A stretch of DNA of 64,000 nt from Halorussus salinisoli (GCA_005239435.1 SZNP01000004.1:496001-560000); one strand, 5' to 3'. Positions 8,144 through 17,199 are shown, counted from the first letter of the stretch. Numbers and translations: made by a program. The notes: generated from the sequence alone by a model not told the origin.

Positions 8144-8449
8144 CTATTTCGTCGGATCACGTTCGACCGCGACGTCGTGAACTTCGATTTCGTTCGGCGC
8201 TTCGAAGACGTCCTCGGCGGACCGGTCCTCGTGGGCCCGCTCGAACGTTTCGCCCTCTCGCCACGCCTCGTAGTCGTCGAGTGACTCCCAGAAGGTCATC
8301 GTAACGTGGTGTTCGGCCTCGATCGGGGTGAGCACTTTCAGACCGAGGAACCCGTCTCGATCTTCGATACCGTAGCTGTTCCGCAGCCGCTCGACGAACG
8401 TATCGGTGCGTTCGTCCGGGATTCGAACGCGATTCGAAACGGCGATCAT
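8144..8449 (-). CDS. ABM-fold monooxygenase (possible IsdG-like heme oxygenase)
   Basis: The 101-residue protein reads as a dimeric ferredoxin-like ABM domain: IAVSNRVRIPDERTDTFVERLRNSYGIEDRDGFLGLKVLTP, then HHVTMTFWESLDDYEAWREGETFERAHE. The W-E-S-L-D-D-Y-E-A-W segment and the following helix with His are typical of antibiotic-biosynthesis monooxygenase and heme-degrading HmoB/IsdG proteins. It could free iron from heme, but the key residues cannot be verified without a structure model. It overlaps the upstream gene (8446-8733) by 4 bp. Confidence 0.82.
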   Translation of the reverse strand: MIAVSNRVRIPDERTDTFVERLRNSYGIEDRDGFLGLKVLTPIEAEHHVTMTFWESLDDYEAWREGETFERAHEDRSAEDVFEAPNEIEVHDVAVERDPTK

Positions 8450-8733
8450 CGGTCCTCACACTCGTACGTTTGCATGTAGGCGTCGGCGAGTTCCGTCGCT
8501 TCGTCGAGCATTTCGACGAGTCCCAGTTCGCCTGCGTCAGAGCCGACCGTCCAGACCACATAACCCCAACCACCGAGCGAATTGGACCCCTGAACGGTTG
8601 CGATTCGGACTACCGTCCCGTCGCTTGCGGTGTACGTGATCCGCGTGAACTCCCTCTCCATGATGCTGTCGTAGGTAGCGTCTCTAGCGAGTTGCCACCC
8701 TTCCGGAACTGTCGCGGGTCGAGTCGAGGCCAT
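8446..8733 (-). CDS. Conserved haloarchaeal protein of unknown function
   Basis: The protein has 95 residues: MASTRPATVPEGWQLARDATYDSIMEREFTRITY at the N-terminus, strands around TVVRIATVQGSNSLGGWGYVVW, then an acidic helix ending in MQTYECEDR. It has no signal peptide or membrane segment. Overlap by ATGA with the ABM-fold gene shows that the two are translated together, and a shared role is likely. I do not recognise the family. Confidence 0.7.
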   Translation of the reverse strand: MASTRPATVPEGWQLARDATYDSIMEREFTRITYTASDGTVVRIATVQGSNSLGGWGYVVWTVGSDAGELGLVEMLDEATELADAYMQTYECEDR

Positions 8734-8879
8734 ACGTAGTTCGTTGGTCGCTGAATGGATAGCCGTTGAGACGAATATATTCCTGCGACGATAGAGTTGC
8801 CAAGTCCCAACGTGACGGGAACGTTCGTGCGAACGTCATCGGGAGAACGTATAGTTACTACGTCCGCGTACTCGTCTGC

Positions 8880-9116
8880 ATGAGCCTCGAAGAGCCGGAA
8901 AAGGCGGACAAGAGTCTCGACGTCCGAGAGATCGACGGTGAACCGTTCGAGGATATTATGGCCGCCCTCGAAGATCTCTCGACCGACGAGTCGCTGCTAC
9001 TCGTGAACAGTTTCGAGCCCGAACCGCTGTACGACGTGCTCACCCAGCGCGGATTCGAATACGAGACGACCAATCCGAAGCCCGACGAGTGGCACGTCGA
9101 AATCGAACGCGCCTGA
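8880..9116 (+). CDS. Single-domain DUF2249 protein
   Basis: The 78-residue protein has LDVREIDGEPFEDIMAALEDLSTDESLLLVNSFEPEPLYDVLTQRGFEYETTNPKPDEWHVEIE. This is the DUF2249 pattern (LDVRE... LVN.hePePLY.vL... W.v.i). Similar domains recur four times in the opposite-strand gene at 9478-10516. DUF2249 proteins are often found with nitrogen-oxide and heme/copper enzymes; the molecular function is not established. ATG at 8880 is chosen because the conserved domain begins shortly after it. Confidence 0.85.
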   Translation: MSLEEPEKADKSLDVREIDGEPFEDIMAALEDLSTDESLLLVNSFEPEPLYDVLTQRGFEYETTNPKPDEWHVEIERA

Positions 9117-9140
9117 GGCGAGCCACCGTATCCGTCGCTG

Positions 9141-9185
9141 GGCCGGAGTGAGCCGCCTCGGGGTCAAACCCCGAGGCACTCGGCC
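9141..9185. mobile_element. Orphan hairpin resembling an IS200/IS605 (TnpB-type) element end
   Basis: A perfect 9-bp stem GCCTCGGGG (9155-9163) and CCCCGAGGC (9169-9177) encloses the loop TCAAA. It is extended outward by partial pairing of GCCGGAGT with ACTCGGC. It resembles my recollection of the right-end/guide-RNA scaffold palindrome of haloarchaeal IS1341-type tnpB elements. No tnpA or tnpB is present. The remaining 9117-9477 holds only a short open minus-strand stretch (about 9190-9330) without a credible start. Confidence 0.45.
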
Positions 9186-9477
9186 TGCTCCGCCTGTAGA
9201 GGACCGATCGAGCCAGTTTCCGACGAATATCGAAACGACGAGTTCGTACGTGTGGAACATCGCGCGTCCGAGCATCACGAACGCGGTGAGCGCACAGTCG
9301 TTCCGATCTCTGGTCGAGTTATCGACCGGTTCCCAAAGAATCTACTTCTCTTCGCGTCTGTCGGACGACGGCCGCCTTCTGGAGCAGGACCTACAGGCGT
9401 CCCCGTACCAACCGAGGACTTCGCGGTGGGAGGTGACCGCGACGTCAGATTCGGAAACGGGTCTGGGTGTCCGTGGG

Positions 9478-10516
9478 TTAGAACGGGGTTTCAGTACTGC
9501 CAGTCGACGTGGACTCGGACTCGGTAACCGCGGTCTTTCCGATCCGTACTCGAAACTCTCCAGGGTCCTTCAGGCGGTAGTTCCAGCGGAATTCGGGGCC
9601 TGTTTCGGCCTCGAACTGGTGGTAGAGTGGCTCTGGATCGTGATCGTTTACCAGTACGAACGCCTCACCGCTCTCTAACTGTTCGTAGGCTTCGAATATC
9701 TGCTCGTGGCGTTGGGCGGGCGGGAGGTCACGTACGTCCAGTTCGGTCGTGACTTCCAGCGTATCGTCGCTGCCGTCGTCCGTCTGGTCTGCCGGCCCTG
9801 ATTCTTTGGTAATTCGGACTCGGCACCGGCCGGCCGCCCGTTCGCGGACGTCCCACGAAAACGAATCACCGTATTGTTGGCGGAACTCCTGATGCAGCGG
9901 TCGGGGCTCGTGGGGTGCGATCAGTTCCATCGTCTCGCCCCCGTCCGAGATTCCCGTATCGATGGTGAATCGTCGGGTGACGGTCCTTCTTCGGAATCTC
10001 GCGAACGTCGAACGTCGCTTCGACGTCGCTTTCCACGTCAGTTGTGCTCGTATCCGTCTTGACGATCTCGACGCGCCACTCGCTCGGGTCCCGGCTCGCG
10101 TACTCCCAGTCGATTACGTCCCCGTGTGTCGACCGGAGTTCGTGGTACAGCGGTTTCGGGTCGTGGTCGTTGACGAGTACGAACCCCTCGTCGGGGTCGA
10201 GTTGCTCGAACGTGTCGGTGAGTACCGTGTGTCGCCGCTGAGGCGGCATTTCTCGAACGTCGAACTCCGGTAGCCCCGGGCCGGGGGAGGCTTCCGTTTT
10301 CGTCACGCGAGTTCCCCAACTGTCGGGTCCCGTCTGTTCGGTTTGCCAGTCGAGTTCGGTGTCGCGTTTGATGCGGTACTGGCAGAGTGAAGGGTAGACG
10401 TCTCTGTCAGCAGTGAAGACTACAGTTTCGTCGGGGTCAGCCTCGTCGAGATGGTCGAACACGTGTTCTCGCCGTTGGGCGTAAGACTGGTCGGAGACAT
10501 CGATGTTGGACTCCAT
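9478..10516 (-). pseudogene. Four-domain DUF2249 protein interrupted by a frameshift
   Basis: Reading starts at ATG 10514-10516 (MESNIDVSDQSYAQRREHV). Four DUF2249 units follow in order: one beginning at NIDVSD, one at FDVREMPPQRRH, one at FDVREIPKKDRH and one at LDVRDLPPAQRH. Each ends in a W-x-v-x-I strand. The third unit is broken: after RYGNLGRG the frame shifts, and the homologous continuation (GETMELIAPHEPRPLHQEF) is in another frame. Removing one base from the five-C run at 9934-9938 restores one continuous protein of about 345 residues. The downstream part also has its own ATG at 9930. It may be a genuine mutation, programmed slippage or an assembly error. Confidence 0.8.
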
Positions 10517-10739
10517 CACTACGAAACTGGCGTATCTCCCCCCATAGGTACTCGGGCGAACTAATTCGGGCAGGGCCGGTTGGTGAGTGTATTTTTGCCC
10601 TATTACTCCGTCCTTCGTTACTTGTAGCGGAGCGGGCTTCACCCGGCTTCGGTAGTTGTCCAGCACTGTCCTGTCGCTCCGCCACGGCCTCTATTTACGC
10701 AGGCAAACAATATCGGTAATCCTAGATGTCTATAGTGAC

Positions 10740-11257
10740 ATGATCACAACTGTCCGGACGCTCGTCACCGGTGGGACGGGGACGCTTGGCCAGACGCTGT
10801 TGTCTAGATTGCGGGACGAGAATCACGAGGTCCTCGCCACGAGTCGCTCGCCACCGACGGGCGACGAGGTGGAGTGGAGACGGATGGATTTAGCAGACGG
10901 GACTGGTGTCCAAGAGGCCCTCACGGACGTCGACGTCGTCATTCATACTGCCAGTTCGCCACTCGGTGATACCGAGGCAGTCGACGTGGACGGAACAAAC
11001 CGACCGCTCGACGCAGCGGCCGACGCCAGCGTCTCGAACTTCGTCTACATTTCCATCGTCGGTATCGAGGACATTCCGTACTCGTACTACGAACACGAAC
11101 TGACCGCGGAGCGGGCAGTGGAGGAGAGCGACGTTCCGTCGACGAATACAACCTCCTCGAGGCGGAGGAGACGCATCAACGGATCTACGAGACTATCTCT
11201 GACAACCCCAAGAAGATGGTCGAGTACGAGAACGCACCGCGTCCCGGCAATACGTAA
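10740..11257 (+). pseudogene. Truncated SDR/NmrA-like oxidoreductase joined to a foreign C-terminal fragment
   Basis: MITTVRTLVTGGTGTLGQTLLSRLRDENHEVLATSR (start at 10740) is the N-terminal Rossmann fold of an atypical SDR (GGTGTLG nucleotide motif). It continues through YISIVGIEDIPYSYYEHELTAERAVEESDVPST and then loses similarity at about 11140. From 11141, another frame reads DEYNLLEAEETHQRIYETIS and onward to a TAA at 11255-11257, which looks like the C-terminus of an unrelated protein. The junction therefore looks like a deletion scar. The SDR lacks its C-terminal half and is probably inactive. Confidence 0.75.
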
Positions 11258-11312
11258 CCCTCACGGGGAGTCGGTCGGCGAAACTCGTACACGTACCAGT
11301 GCGGAGTTCGAG

Positions 11313-12086
11313 CTACTGGTCGGGCATGAAGTTCTGCTCTACCTCTCCACTGAACTCTTTTGCGACGAACTCGTTGCGGAGCGTGCCGATTCCTTCAATT
11401 TCGACCTCGATGACGTCGCCGTCGCTTATTGGACCGACGCCCGACGTGGTTCCCGTCGCGATGACGTCACCACGTTCGAGCGTGACGAGTTTCGTGATTT
11501 CTGCGACGAGTTCTGGGACGGAGAAGATGAGGTTGTCGATAGTCGAATGCTGTTTGCGTTCGCCGTTTTGACGCAGTTCGATCGAGGCGTCATCCGGAAC
11601 CCGGTCGGGCGACGCAACGACGGGGCCTATCGGTGCGGCGTTGTCGAACGACTTCCCGCGGACCCAGTTTTGCTCCTGGCGCTGGTCGTCCCGATTCGAC
11701 AGGTCGTTGACGCACGTGTATCCCGCGATGACCTCGTCGGCTCGGTCGGCCGGAACGTTCCGGCACTGCTCGCCGATGACGACGCCCAGTTCGGCTTCGT
11801 GATCGATTCGTTCTTTGTCCTGTGGAAGCGTAATCGTATCGCCGTGACCGGCGAGTGTGTTGGGCGCTTTGAGGAACAGCAGCGGACGGTCGGGGATTTC
11901 GGAATCGGTCTCTTCGGCGTGGTCGGCATAGTTCAGCCCGATGCAGACGATTTTGCTCGGTTCCACTGGGGGCAGTATCGTCACGTCGTCGACGCCGTAT
12001 CGTCGGTTCGAGAACACGACCTCCCCGTCCCTCCACTCTCCGAGACGGACCGAACCGGCAGGGTCCCGGAATCGAACTCGTTGCAT
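11313..12086 (-). CDS. Fumarylacetoacetate hydrolase family enzyme
   Basis: The 257-residue protein has the FAH fold. After a ~45-residue N-terminal domain it has PSKIVCIGLNYADHAEE, then RPLLFLKAPNTLAGHGDTI, IDHEAELGVVIG with the metal-binding acidic residues, GYTCVNDLSNRDDQ, and FDNAAPIGPVV. It ends with RGDVIATGTTSGVGP. Members hydrolyse or decarboxylate acylpyruvates and 2-keto-3-deoxy sugar acids. The gene is divergent from an HpaI-family aldolase (12247), which fits a pathway for keto-deoxy acids. The exact substrate cannot be read from sequence. Confidence 0.92.
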   Translation of the reverse strand: MQRVRFRDPAGSVRLGEWRDGEVVFSNRRYGVDDVTILPPVEPSKIVCIGLNYADHAEETDSEIPDRPLLFLKAPNTLAGHGDTITLPQDKERIDHEAELGVVIGEQCRNVPADRADEVIAGYTCVNDLSNRDDQRQEQNWVRGKSFDNAAPIGPVVASPDRVPDDASIELRQNGERKQHSTIDNLIFSVPELVAEITKLVTLERGDVIATGTTSGVGPISDGDVIEVEIEGIGTLRNEFVAKEFSGEVEQNFMPDQ

Positions 12087-12167
12087 GGCGAGGTGATACT
12101 CTGACTGATTCGGCTAAAAAGATTAGTAACCCGGTAAATTCCGCAGTCTTGGCTCCTTAGACGTATT

Positions 12168-12182
12168 TGTTAGGTAATAACA
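12168..12182. promoter_or_regulatory. Candidate operator dyad between divergent genes
   Basis: TGTTA-GGTAA-TAACA is a perfect 5-bp inverted repeat with a 5-nt spacer. It lies midway in the 160-bp gap between the FAH-type and aldolase genes. It could coordinate both, but a 5-bp dyad in an AT-rich gap may arise by chance, and I did not find a second copy. Confidence 0.3.
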
Positions 12183-12246
12183 CACATATTCGGCCTGCGG
12201 ACCGACTGTCCCCAATATTGAATACTCTATCCGGATTGATGGGGCT

Positions 12247-13035
12247 ATGGGTGAACGCCGACATCTCGGCGACCTCCTCGACGAGGAGCGAGCCGTGCTA
12301 GGTGCCAGAGTCTCGACGACGGATCCCGCGATCGTCGAAGTGTACGGGGGCCTGGGACTGGATTTCGCGTGGATAGACCTCGAGCATACGGGCCGGAGTC
12401 CGTACGACAGCCGATATCTCGAAGAGCTAACGCGGGCGGCCGACGCGTCGGGAATCGACCTCCTCGTTCGACTTCCGTCCGGCGAACCGCCTGTCGTTCG
12501 CAAAGTGCTCGACGCTGGCGTCAAGACGATCCTGATTCCTCGCATCGAATCGCCGTCAGACGTCCGTCGAGCGGTTCGGGCATCACGGTTCGTCTACGAG
12601 GACGAACCGGGGACGTACGGCGGCGGCGCGGGAAGAGACAGCTCGTGGGGCGACGTCTCGACCGTCGACCCTTCGGACCACGACGAAACGGTGTCCGTCG
12701 GGTGCATGATAGAGACGAAGTCCGCGGTCGACAACGTCGACGAGGTAGTGGCGGTACCCGGACTCGACTTCGCTTTCGTCGGTCCCGCGGACCTCTCGAT
12801 CTCGCTCGGCCACTCCCTAGAGAAGGATCACCCGGACGTTCGACGGGCGATGGAGAAGGCCCGAGACGCGTGTCTCGACGCGGGCGTCACCGCGGGATGG
12901 GTTACCGACGACACCTCCGACGCCGAATCTGCGATCGAAGCGGGGTACCGACTGCTGCGTATCGGTGACGAGATTGCGTCTGTGCGGACAGTCCTTGGGT
13001 CGCGGTACGAGAAGCTACGCGCGAACTCGGACTGA
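12247..13035 (+). CDS. HpcH/HpaI-type class II aldolase
   Basis: This 262-residue TIM-barrel aldolase has the family blocks in order: DFAWIDLEHTGRSPYDSR, LLVRLPSGEPPVVRKVLDAGVKTILIPRIESPSDVRRAVRA, CMIETKSAVDNVDEVVAVPGLDFAFVGPADLSISLG and AGWVTDDTSDAESAIEAGYRLL. The E of IET and D of GPADL are the usual divalent-metal ligands. Such enzymes cleave 2-keto-3-deoxy or 4-hydroxy-2-oxo acids to pyruvate and an aldehyde. A TATA-like AATACTC about 25 nt upstream suggests a leaderless start. The neighbours are a FAH-fold enzyme and, further on, an ABC importer. Confidence 0.93.
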   Translation: MGERRHLGDLLDEERAVLGARVSTTDPAIVEVYGGLGLDFAWIDLEHTGRSPYDSRYLEELTRAADASGIDLLVRLPSGEPPVVRKVLDAGVKTILIPRIESPSDVRRAVRASRFVYEDEPGTYGGGAGRDSSWGDVSTVDPSDHDETVSVGCMIETKSAVDNVDEVVAVPGLDFAFVGPADLSISLGHSLEKDHPDVRRAMEKARDACLDAGVTAGWVTDDTSDAESAIEAGYRLLRIGDEIASVRTVLGSRYEKLRANSD

Positions 13036-13189
13036 GTCCACGTGATCGCTTCCCGGCAGTCAGAACACGGTCCGAGTCTACCTGACGAACCTCGGTGATG
13101 GTATTCTAGGCGTTAGTGGGTGTTTCGCGAACGCTCCGAGAGCTACTCCATCGATAATCCTTTTGTCGGCATCCGTGGTGTTGAGTGGC

Positions 13190-13855
13190 ATGGGAAGCGA
13201 CCAGGGGGCCGAACTGCTTTTCTCCAGTGGGATACTCGTAGAAGCGGGCGACACCGTGTCGCTGTCTCCATCGTTCGAGTCGTCGGTGGACGACTATCGG
13301 GGGGAGATAGCGGACTCGTCTCGGGAGGAACTCGCTCGTCTCGTTAGTGAGTACGTCGACGAGGAGCGAGTCGTCGAGCCGCTCGTTCGACTCGGAGAGA
13401 AAGATCCACGGACAGTTGCAGAACTGCGTGCTCTCCGCGACCACCTGAACACACGATCGAAAGCGGACGAGCTAACGCTGCTCCCCGTACTACGACTCTT
13501 TCGAGCGAACGACGTCGACACCGACGGGAGTCCGGAGTCGTTCGTGCCGGTACCCGGCGACCAACTGCCAGAGCTCGCAGTGATCTATTCACCGGTTCTC
13601 GTGTACGTCTGGCTCGACGACTGTCCACCGTGCGACACGCTGAAGCGCCGACTCGAGTCGATATTCGACCACACGAAAGGGGTACTGCCGCTCTCCGTTT
13701 ACGGTCCGGACCACCAAGCGTTTCTGGCTCGGGAGTACGACGTGACTGCCGGACCAGCGATGCTCTTTATGGTCGACGGGAGGGTCGAGACGAGGCTCTA
13801 CGGCGCACACGATACGGACGTCATTACGACCGAGCTCGGTCGAATTCGTGAGTGA
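13190..13855 (+). CDS. Thioredoxin-like protein with CPPC site
   Basis: The 221-residue protein has a unique ~115-residue N-terminal helical/acidic domain followed by a thioredoxin-like domain: AVIYSPVLVYVWLDDCPPCDTLKRRLESIF (Cys 145 and 148), then a central strand LPLSVYG and a cis-Pro-type loop DVTAGPAMLFMVDGR. It is likely a disulfide reductase or thiol-based sensor. ATG at 13190 is chosen over the upstream GTG at 13163 because a TATA-like TTTTGT sits about 27 nt before it. No signal peptide is seen, so it is cytoplasmic. Confidence 0.82.
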   Translation: MGSDQGAELLFSSGILVEAGDTVSLSPSFESSVDDYRGEIADSSREELARLVSEYVDEERVVEPLVRLGEKDPRTVAELRALRDHLNTRSKADELTLLPVLRLFRANDVDTDGSPESFVPVPGDQLPELAVIYSPVLVYVWLDDCPPCDTLKRRLESIFDHTKGVLPLSVYGPDHQAFLAREYDVTAGPAMLFMVDGRVETRLYGAHDTDVITTELGRIRE

Positions 13856-14051
13856 GCTTCGGAACTGATTATCGAACTTCTGACGATCCGGCGGTCTAGT
13901 CGTAAATCTCAGAGAACGAGGTCGTCTGCACCGAAAATCTTAATAATATGCGTGAATTGTTATCACCTCACACATAAGGGGGTCGGTGGTGAAATTCCAG
14001 ACGCGTTCCGTGAACGGGGAAACGGATAACGAGTGCGAACAAAAGTTATAG

Positions 14052-14957
14052 ATGAGTGTAACAAGCAGAATAGCTAGCGTTACAGAAAGCGATTTTGGAA
14101 CTATCGTCACGAACACTCTCAAGCGGTTACTGCGGGAGCGAATCACCAAGTTCGCCTTCGTCGTGTTACTCTTTATACTTCTCCTGGGAATCGTCGGTCC
14201 GGAACTGGCCCCGTATCAGTACAACGTCCAGCAACGCACTGCAGATGGCGAGCTAAAACGCTACGCGCAACCATCTCTGGAACACCCGTTGGGAACCAAC
14301 AATCGCGGTGAAGACGTACTCTCTCGGCTGATGACCGGCGCGCGATACACCGTCGTCACCGGCCTCCTCGCAGGTTCGATCATGCTCTCTATCGGCGTCT
14401 TCGTCGGAGTGACTGCCGGATACGTAGGGGGGAAGACCGAGAGTTTACTCATGCGGTTCGTCGACTTCATGTACGGAATCCCGTTCATCCCCTTCGCCAT
14501 CGTCCTCATCACGTTCTTCGGTACGGGGTTCTACACTACGATAGCCGTGCTCGGACTGGTGTTGTGGCGATTTATCGCACGCGTGCTCCGCTCGCAGGTG
14601 TTACAGATAAAACAGCGACCCTACATCATGGCGGCCAAGGCATCGGGCGCAAGCACGAGGTGGATCATCACGAAACACATCCTCCCGAACATCGCGAACA
14701 TGGCGGCCCTGTTCTTTGCCATGGGTGTGGGCTTAGCGATCATCGAACAGGCCGGACTCTCGTTCATCGGCGTGACGGATCCGTTCATTCCGTCGTGGGG
14801 GATCATGCTCAGGAACGTTCACAACTCCGGACGCATAGCCGACGCCTGGTGGTGGTCGTTGCCGCCGGGAATCATGATTTCACTGACCGTTCTGTCACTG
14901 TATCTTCTCGGACGAGGCTACGAACAGACGAGCGGTGACGACGACGTGGTGGTGTAA
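14052..14957 (+). CDS. Dipeptide/oligopeptide-family ABC transporter permease (DppC-like)
   Basis: The 301-residue permease has one N-terminal helix (FAFVVLLFILLLGIVGPELAPY), a periplasmic-type loop (LEHPLGTNNRGEDVLSRLMTGAR, typical of DppC/OppC) and five further helices. The coupling (EAA) loop is AAKASGASTRWIITKHILPN. It is the first gene of a five-gene cluster arranged C-D-F-B-A. The 195 bp upstream is AT-rich (about 13930-13990) and probably holds the operon promoter. The next gene starts 3 bp after its stop. Confidence 0.93.
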   Translation: MSVTSRIASVTESDFGTIVTNTLKRLLRERITKFAFVVLLFILLLGIVGPELAPYQYNVQQRTADGELKRYAQPSLEHPLGTNNRGEDVLSRLMTGARYTVVTGLLAGSIMLSIGVFVGVTAGYVGGKTESLLMRFVDFMYGIPFIPFAIVLITFFGTGFYTTIAVLGLVLWRFIARVLRSQVLQIKQRPYIMAAKASGASTRWIITKHILPNIANMAALFFAMGVGLAIIEQAGLSFIGVTDPFIPSWGIMLRNVHNSGRIADAWWWSLPPGIMISLTVLSLYLLGRGYEQTSGDDDVVV

Positions 14958-14960
14958 CCA

Positions 14961-16004
14961 ATGACCGAACCTATCCTCGAATTCGAGGACGTGAGCATAA
15001 AGTACCGGACGCGGGGAGACGAAGACGTCCACGCGGTCAACGACGCGACGTTCTCCATCGAAGAACACGATTACTTCGGACTCGTCGGGGAGAGCGGATG
15101 CGGGAAGAGCACGATCGCTGACGCCATCGTGGGCGGGTTAGACGACAACGGAGAAGTCGTTTCCGGCACGATAACGTTCGAAGGACAGGAAATACAGAAC
15201 TTCTCCGAGTCCCAGTTCAACGAGGAACTCCGGTGGAAAGAGGTCTCGGTCATTCCCCAGTCGTCGATGAACAGCTTGGACCCCGTTATGAAACTGAGCG
15301 ATCAGGCCATCGAAATGGCGAAGTACCACACGGATCTGGGGAAAACGGAAGCCGTGGACCGACTCCGTGAACTGTTCGACGTTGTCGGGATTCCGGAGTC
15401 GCGGATTCACGACTATCCCCATCAGTTCTCCGGCGGAATGCAACAGCGGACCATCATCGCGTTCGCCCTCTTTCTGCGTCCGAGTTTGATAATCGCCGAC
15501 GAGCCGACGACCGCGCTCGACGTAATCATGCAAGACCAGATTCTGGATCACATCAATCGACTGAAAGACGACTGGGACATCAGTATGCTCCTCATCACGC
15601 ACGACATCTCGGTCGTGTTCGAGAACTGTGATTCGATGGCCGTGATGCACGGTGGCCAGATCGCGGAAGCGGGCAGCGTCACCGACGTCTTCGACCGACC
15701 GAGACACCCGTACGCGATTCTGTTGCAGAACGCCTTTCCAGATATCCGGTATCCGGATCGTGAACTTGCTATCATCGAGGGTCATCCTCCACAGCTCACG
15801 GAGAAGCCGGACTACTGTACCTTCGCCGATCGTTGTCCGTGGGCCATCTCGGATTGCTACGCGGGTGCACCACCGGCGAAGACGATCGACGGAAACGAGG
15901 CCCATCGTGCGTGGTGCATTCGAGCCGACGAGATGGACGAGCTCGCGTCTGACCACCTCGAATCGACCGCCGACGTATCGAACGTACTGGAGGATGGTCT
16001 ATGA
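14961..16004 (+). CDS. Oligopeptide-family ABC transporter ATPase (DppD-like)
   Basis: The 347-residue ATPase has Walker A GESGCGKST, signature FSGGMQQR, Walker B LIIADEPTTALD and a switch His (LITHDISVV). The C-terminal cysteine region (CTFADRCPWAISDCY ... AWC) is the Opp/Dpp-type extension. It overlaps the next ATPase gene by 4 bp. With that protein it would form the heterodimeric nucleotide-binding unit of the importer whose permeases are at 14052 and 17196. Confidence 0.94.
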   Translation: MTEPILEFEDVSIKYRTRGDEDVHAVNDATFSIEEHDYFGLVGESGCGKSTIADAIVGGLDDNGEVVSGTITFEGQEIQNFSESQFNEELRWKEVSVIPQSSMNSLDPVMKLSDQAIEMAKYHTDLGKTEAVDRLRELFDVVGIPESRIHDYPHQFSGGMQQRTIIAFALFLRPSLIIADEPTTALDVIMQDQILDHINRLKDDWDISMLLITHDISVVFENCDSMAVMHGGQIAEAGSVTDVFDRPRHPYAILLQNAFPDIRYPDRELAIIEGHPPQLTEKPDYCTFADRCPWAISDCYAGAPPAKTIDGNEAHRAWCIRADEMDELASDHLESTADVSNVLEDGL

Positions 16005-17062
16005 GCAACCCTGAAGGACGGTCGATAAGTGACACCGAGGAAGAGACCACGAGTAGACAGACGCCTGTGCTGGAACTCCGGTCGCTGGAGAAACACTTCG
16101 ACACGTCGACGGGAATCTACGACACGCTCAAACGTACGTTACTGGGCGAGGGACCGTCCTTGGTCCGGGCTGTCGACGACGTGAATCTCGAACTCGAAGA
16201 GAATCAGGTCCAAGGAGTTATCGGTGAAAGTGGATGCGGAAAGACGACGCTCCTTCGCACCATAATCGGTCTCTACAGACCGACCGATGGAGGAATTTTC
16301 TTCCGCGGTCAGCCGATTTCGGAGTTCACCGACGAAGACTGGAAGGACTTTCGGCGACACGTCCAGATCGTCTTCCAGGACCCGTTCAATTCGCTCGATC
16401 CGAAGTTTAGCGTCCGTCGAGCGGTGTCCGAACCGCTCGAGATTCACGACATTGCGTACGACGACGAGCGAATCGAGGAGATGCTAGACACCGTCGGGTT
16501 GACTCCGCCCGAGAAGTACCTCGACCGATTCCCGGACCAACTCTCCGGGGGTGAAAAACAGCGAGTATCGATAGCGAGAGCACTCGTTACCGAACCGGAC
16601 GTCATACTCGCGGACGAACCCGCATCGATGCTGGACGTCTCGACGCAGGCGGAGATACTGCGGCTCCTGAACGAACTCACGGACGACTTCGGCGTGTCGA
16701 TCATCTACATCTCCCACGACCTCTCGACGGTGTCCTACGTCTGTGACAAAGTCAACGTGATGTATCTCGGTCGTATCATCGAACAGGCACCGACGAAGGA
16801 GCTCATCAGGAACCCGAAACACCCGTACACGCAGGCGTTGATACAGTCGATTCCGATACCGGACCCGCACTACGAGCGGGAACGAACTCGACTGAAGGGA
16901 GAGCCGGGAGACCCGATCAACATGCCCGAGGGCTGTCGATTCAAGACTCGGTGTCCGGAGCGAATGGACGTCTGCGACGAACGGCCGTACGACATCGACC
17001 TGGAAGATCGAGGAGACCACACGGTCGCCTGTCATCTGTACTACGATCATCCGACGGAGTAA
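16001..17062 (+). CDS. Oligopeptide-family ABC transporter ATPase (DppF-like)
   Basis: The 353-residue ATPase has Walker A GESGCGKTT, Q-loop FQDPFNSLDP, signature LSGGEKQR, Walker B VILADEPASMLD and the Opp/Dpp C-terminal cysteine cluster (CRFKTRCPERMDVC ... VAC). The start ATG overlaps the DppD stop (ATGA), so the two are translationally coupled. It pairs with the 14961 product. Confidence 0.94.
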   Translation: MSNPEGRSISDTEEETTSRQTPVLELRSLEKHFDTSTGIYDTLKRTLLGEGPSLVRAVDDVNLELEENQVQGVIGESGCGKTTLLRTIIGLYRPTDGGIFFRGQPISEFTDEDWKDFRRHVQIVFQDPFNSLDPKFSVRRAVSEPLEIHDIAYDDERIEEMLDTVGLTPPEKYLDRFPDQLSGGEKQRVSIARALVTEPDVILADEPASMLDVSTQAEILRLLNELTDDFGVSIIYISHDLSTVSYVCDKVNVMYLGRIIEQAPTKELIRNPKHPYTQALIQSIPIPDPHYERERTRLKGEPGDPINMPEGCRFKTRCPERMDVCDERPYDIDLEDRGDHTVACHLYYDHPTE

Positions 17063-17067
17063 GCACA

Positions 17068-17199
17068 ATGAGAACAATTACCACGAAAACGATGGCCGGC
17101 GGGGTGAACCGCCGAGGAGACGCCGATTCGGATTCGAAACGAGCACGCTGTACGCACTCGCCACTCGCGGTACGAGTCACGGACGGTGACGCCCCATGA
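17068..17199 (+). CDS. Possible 43-residue ORF in the ABC operon
   Basis: The 133-bp gap between the DppF and DppB genes is filled by an open frame beginning MRTITTKTMAGGVNRRG and ending at a TGA that overlaps the DppB start codon (ATGA). The exact fit and overlap suggest translational coupling. The product is basic and polar with no recognisable fold, so it may be a coupling leader rather than a functional protein. Confidence 0.3.
   Translation: MRTITTKTMAGGVNRRGDADSDSKRARCTHSPLAVRVTDGDAP

Noticed and set aside
10656-12104. A 482-residue plus-strand frame starting before the SDR relic
   Set aside because: Only residues from 10740 to about 11140 are SDR-like; the rest is the antisense shadow of the FAH-fold gene on the minus strand.
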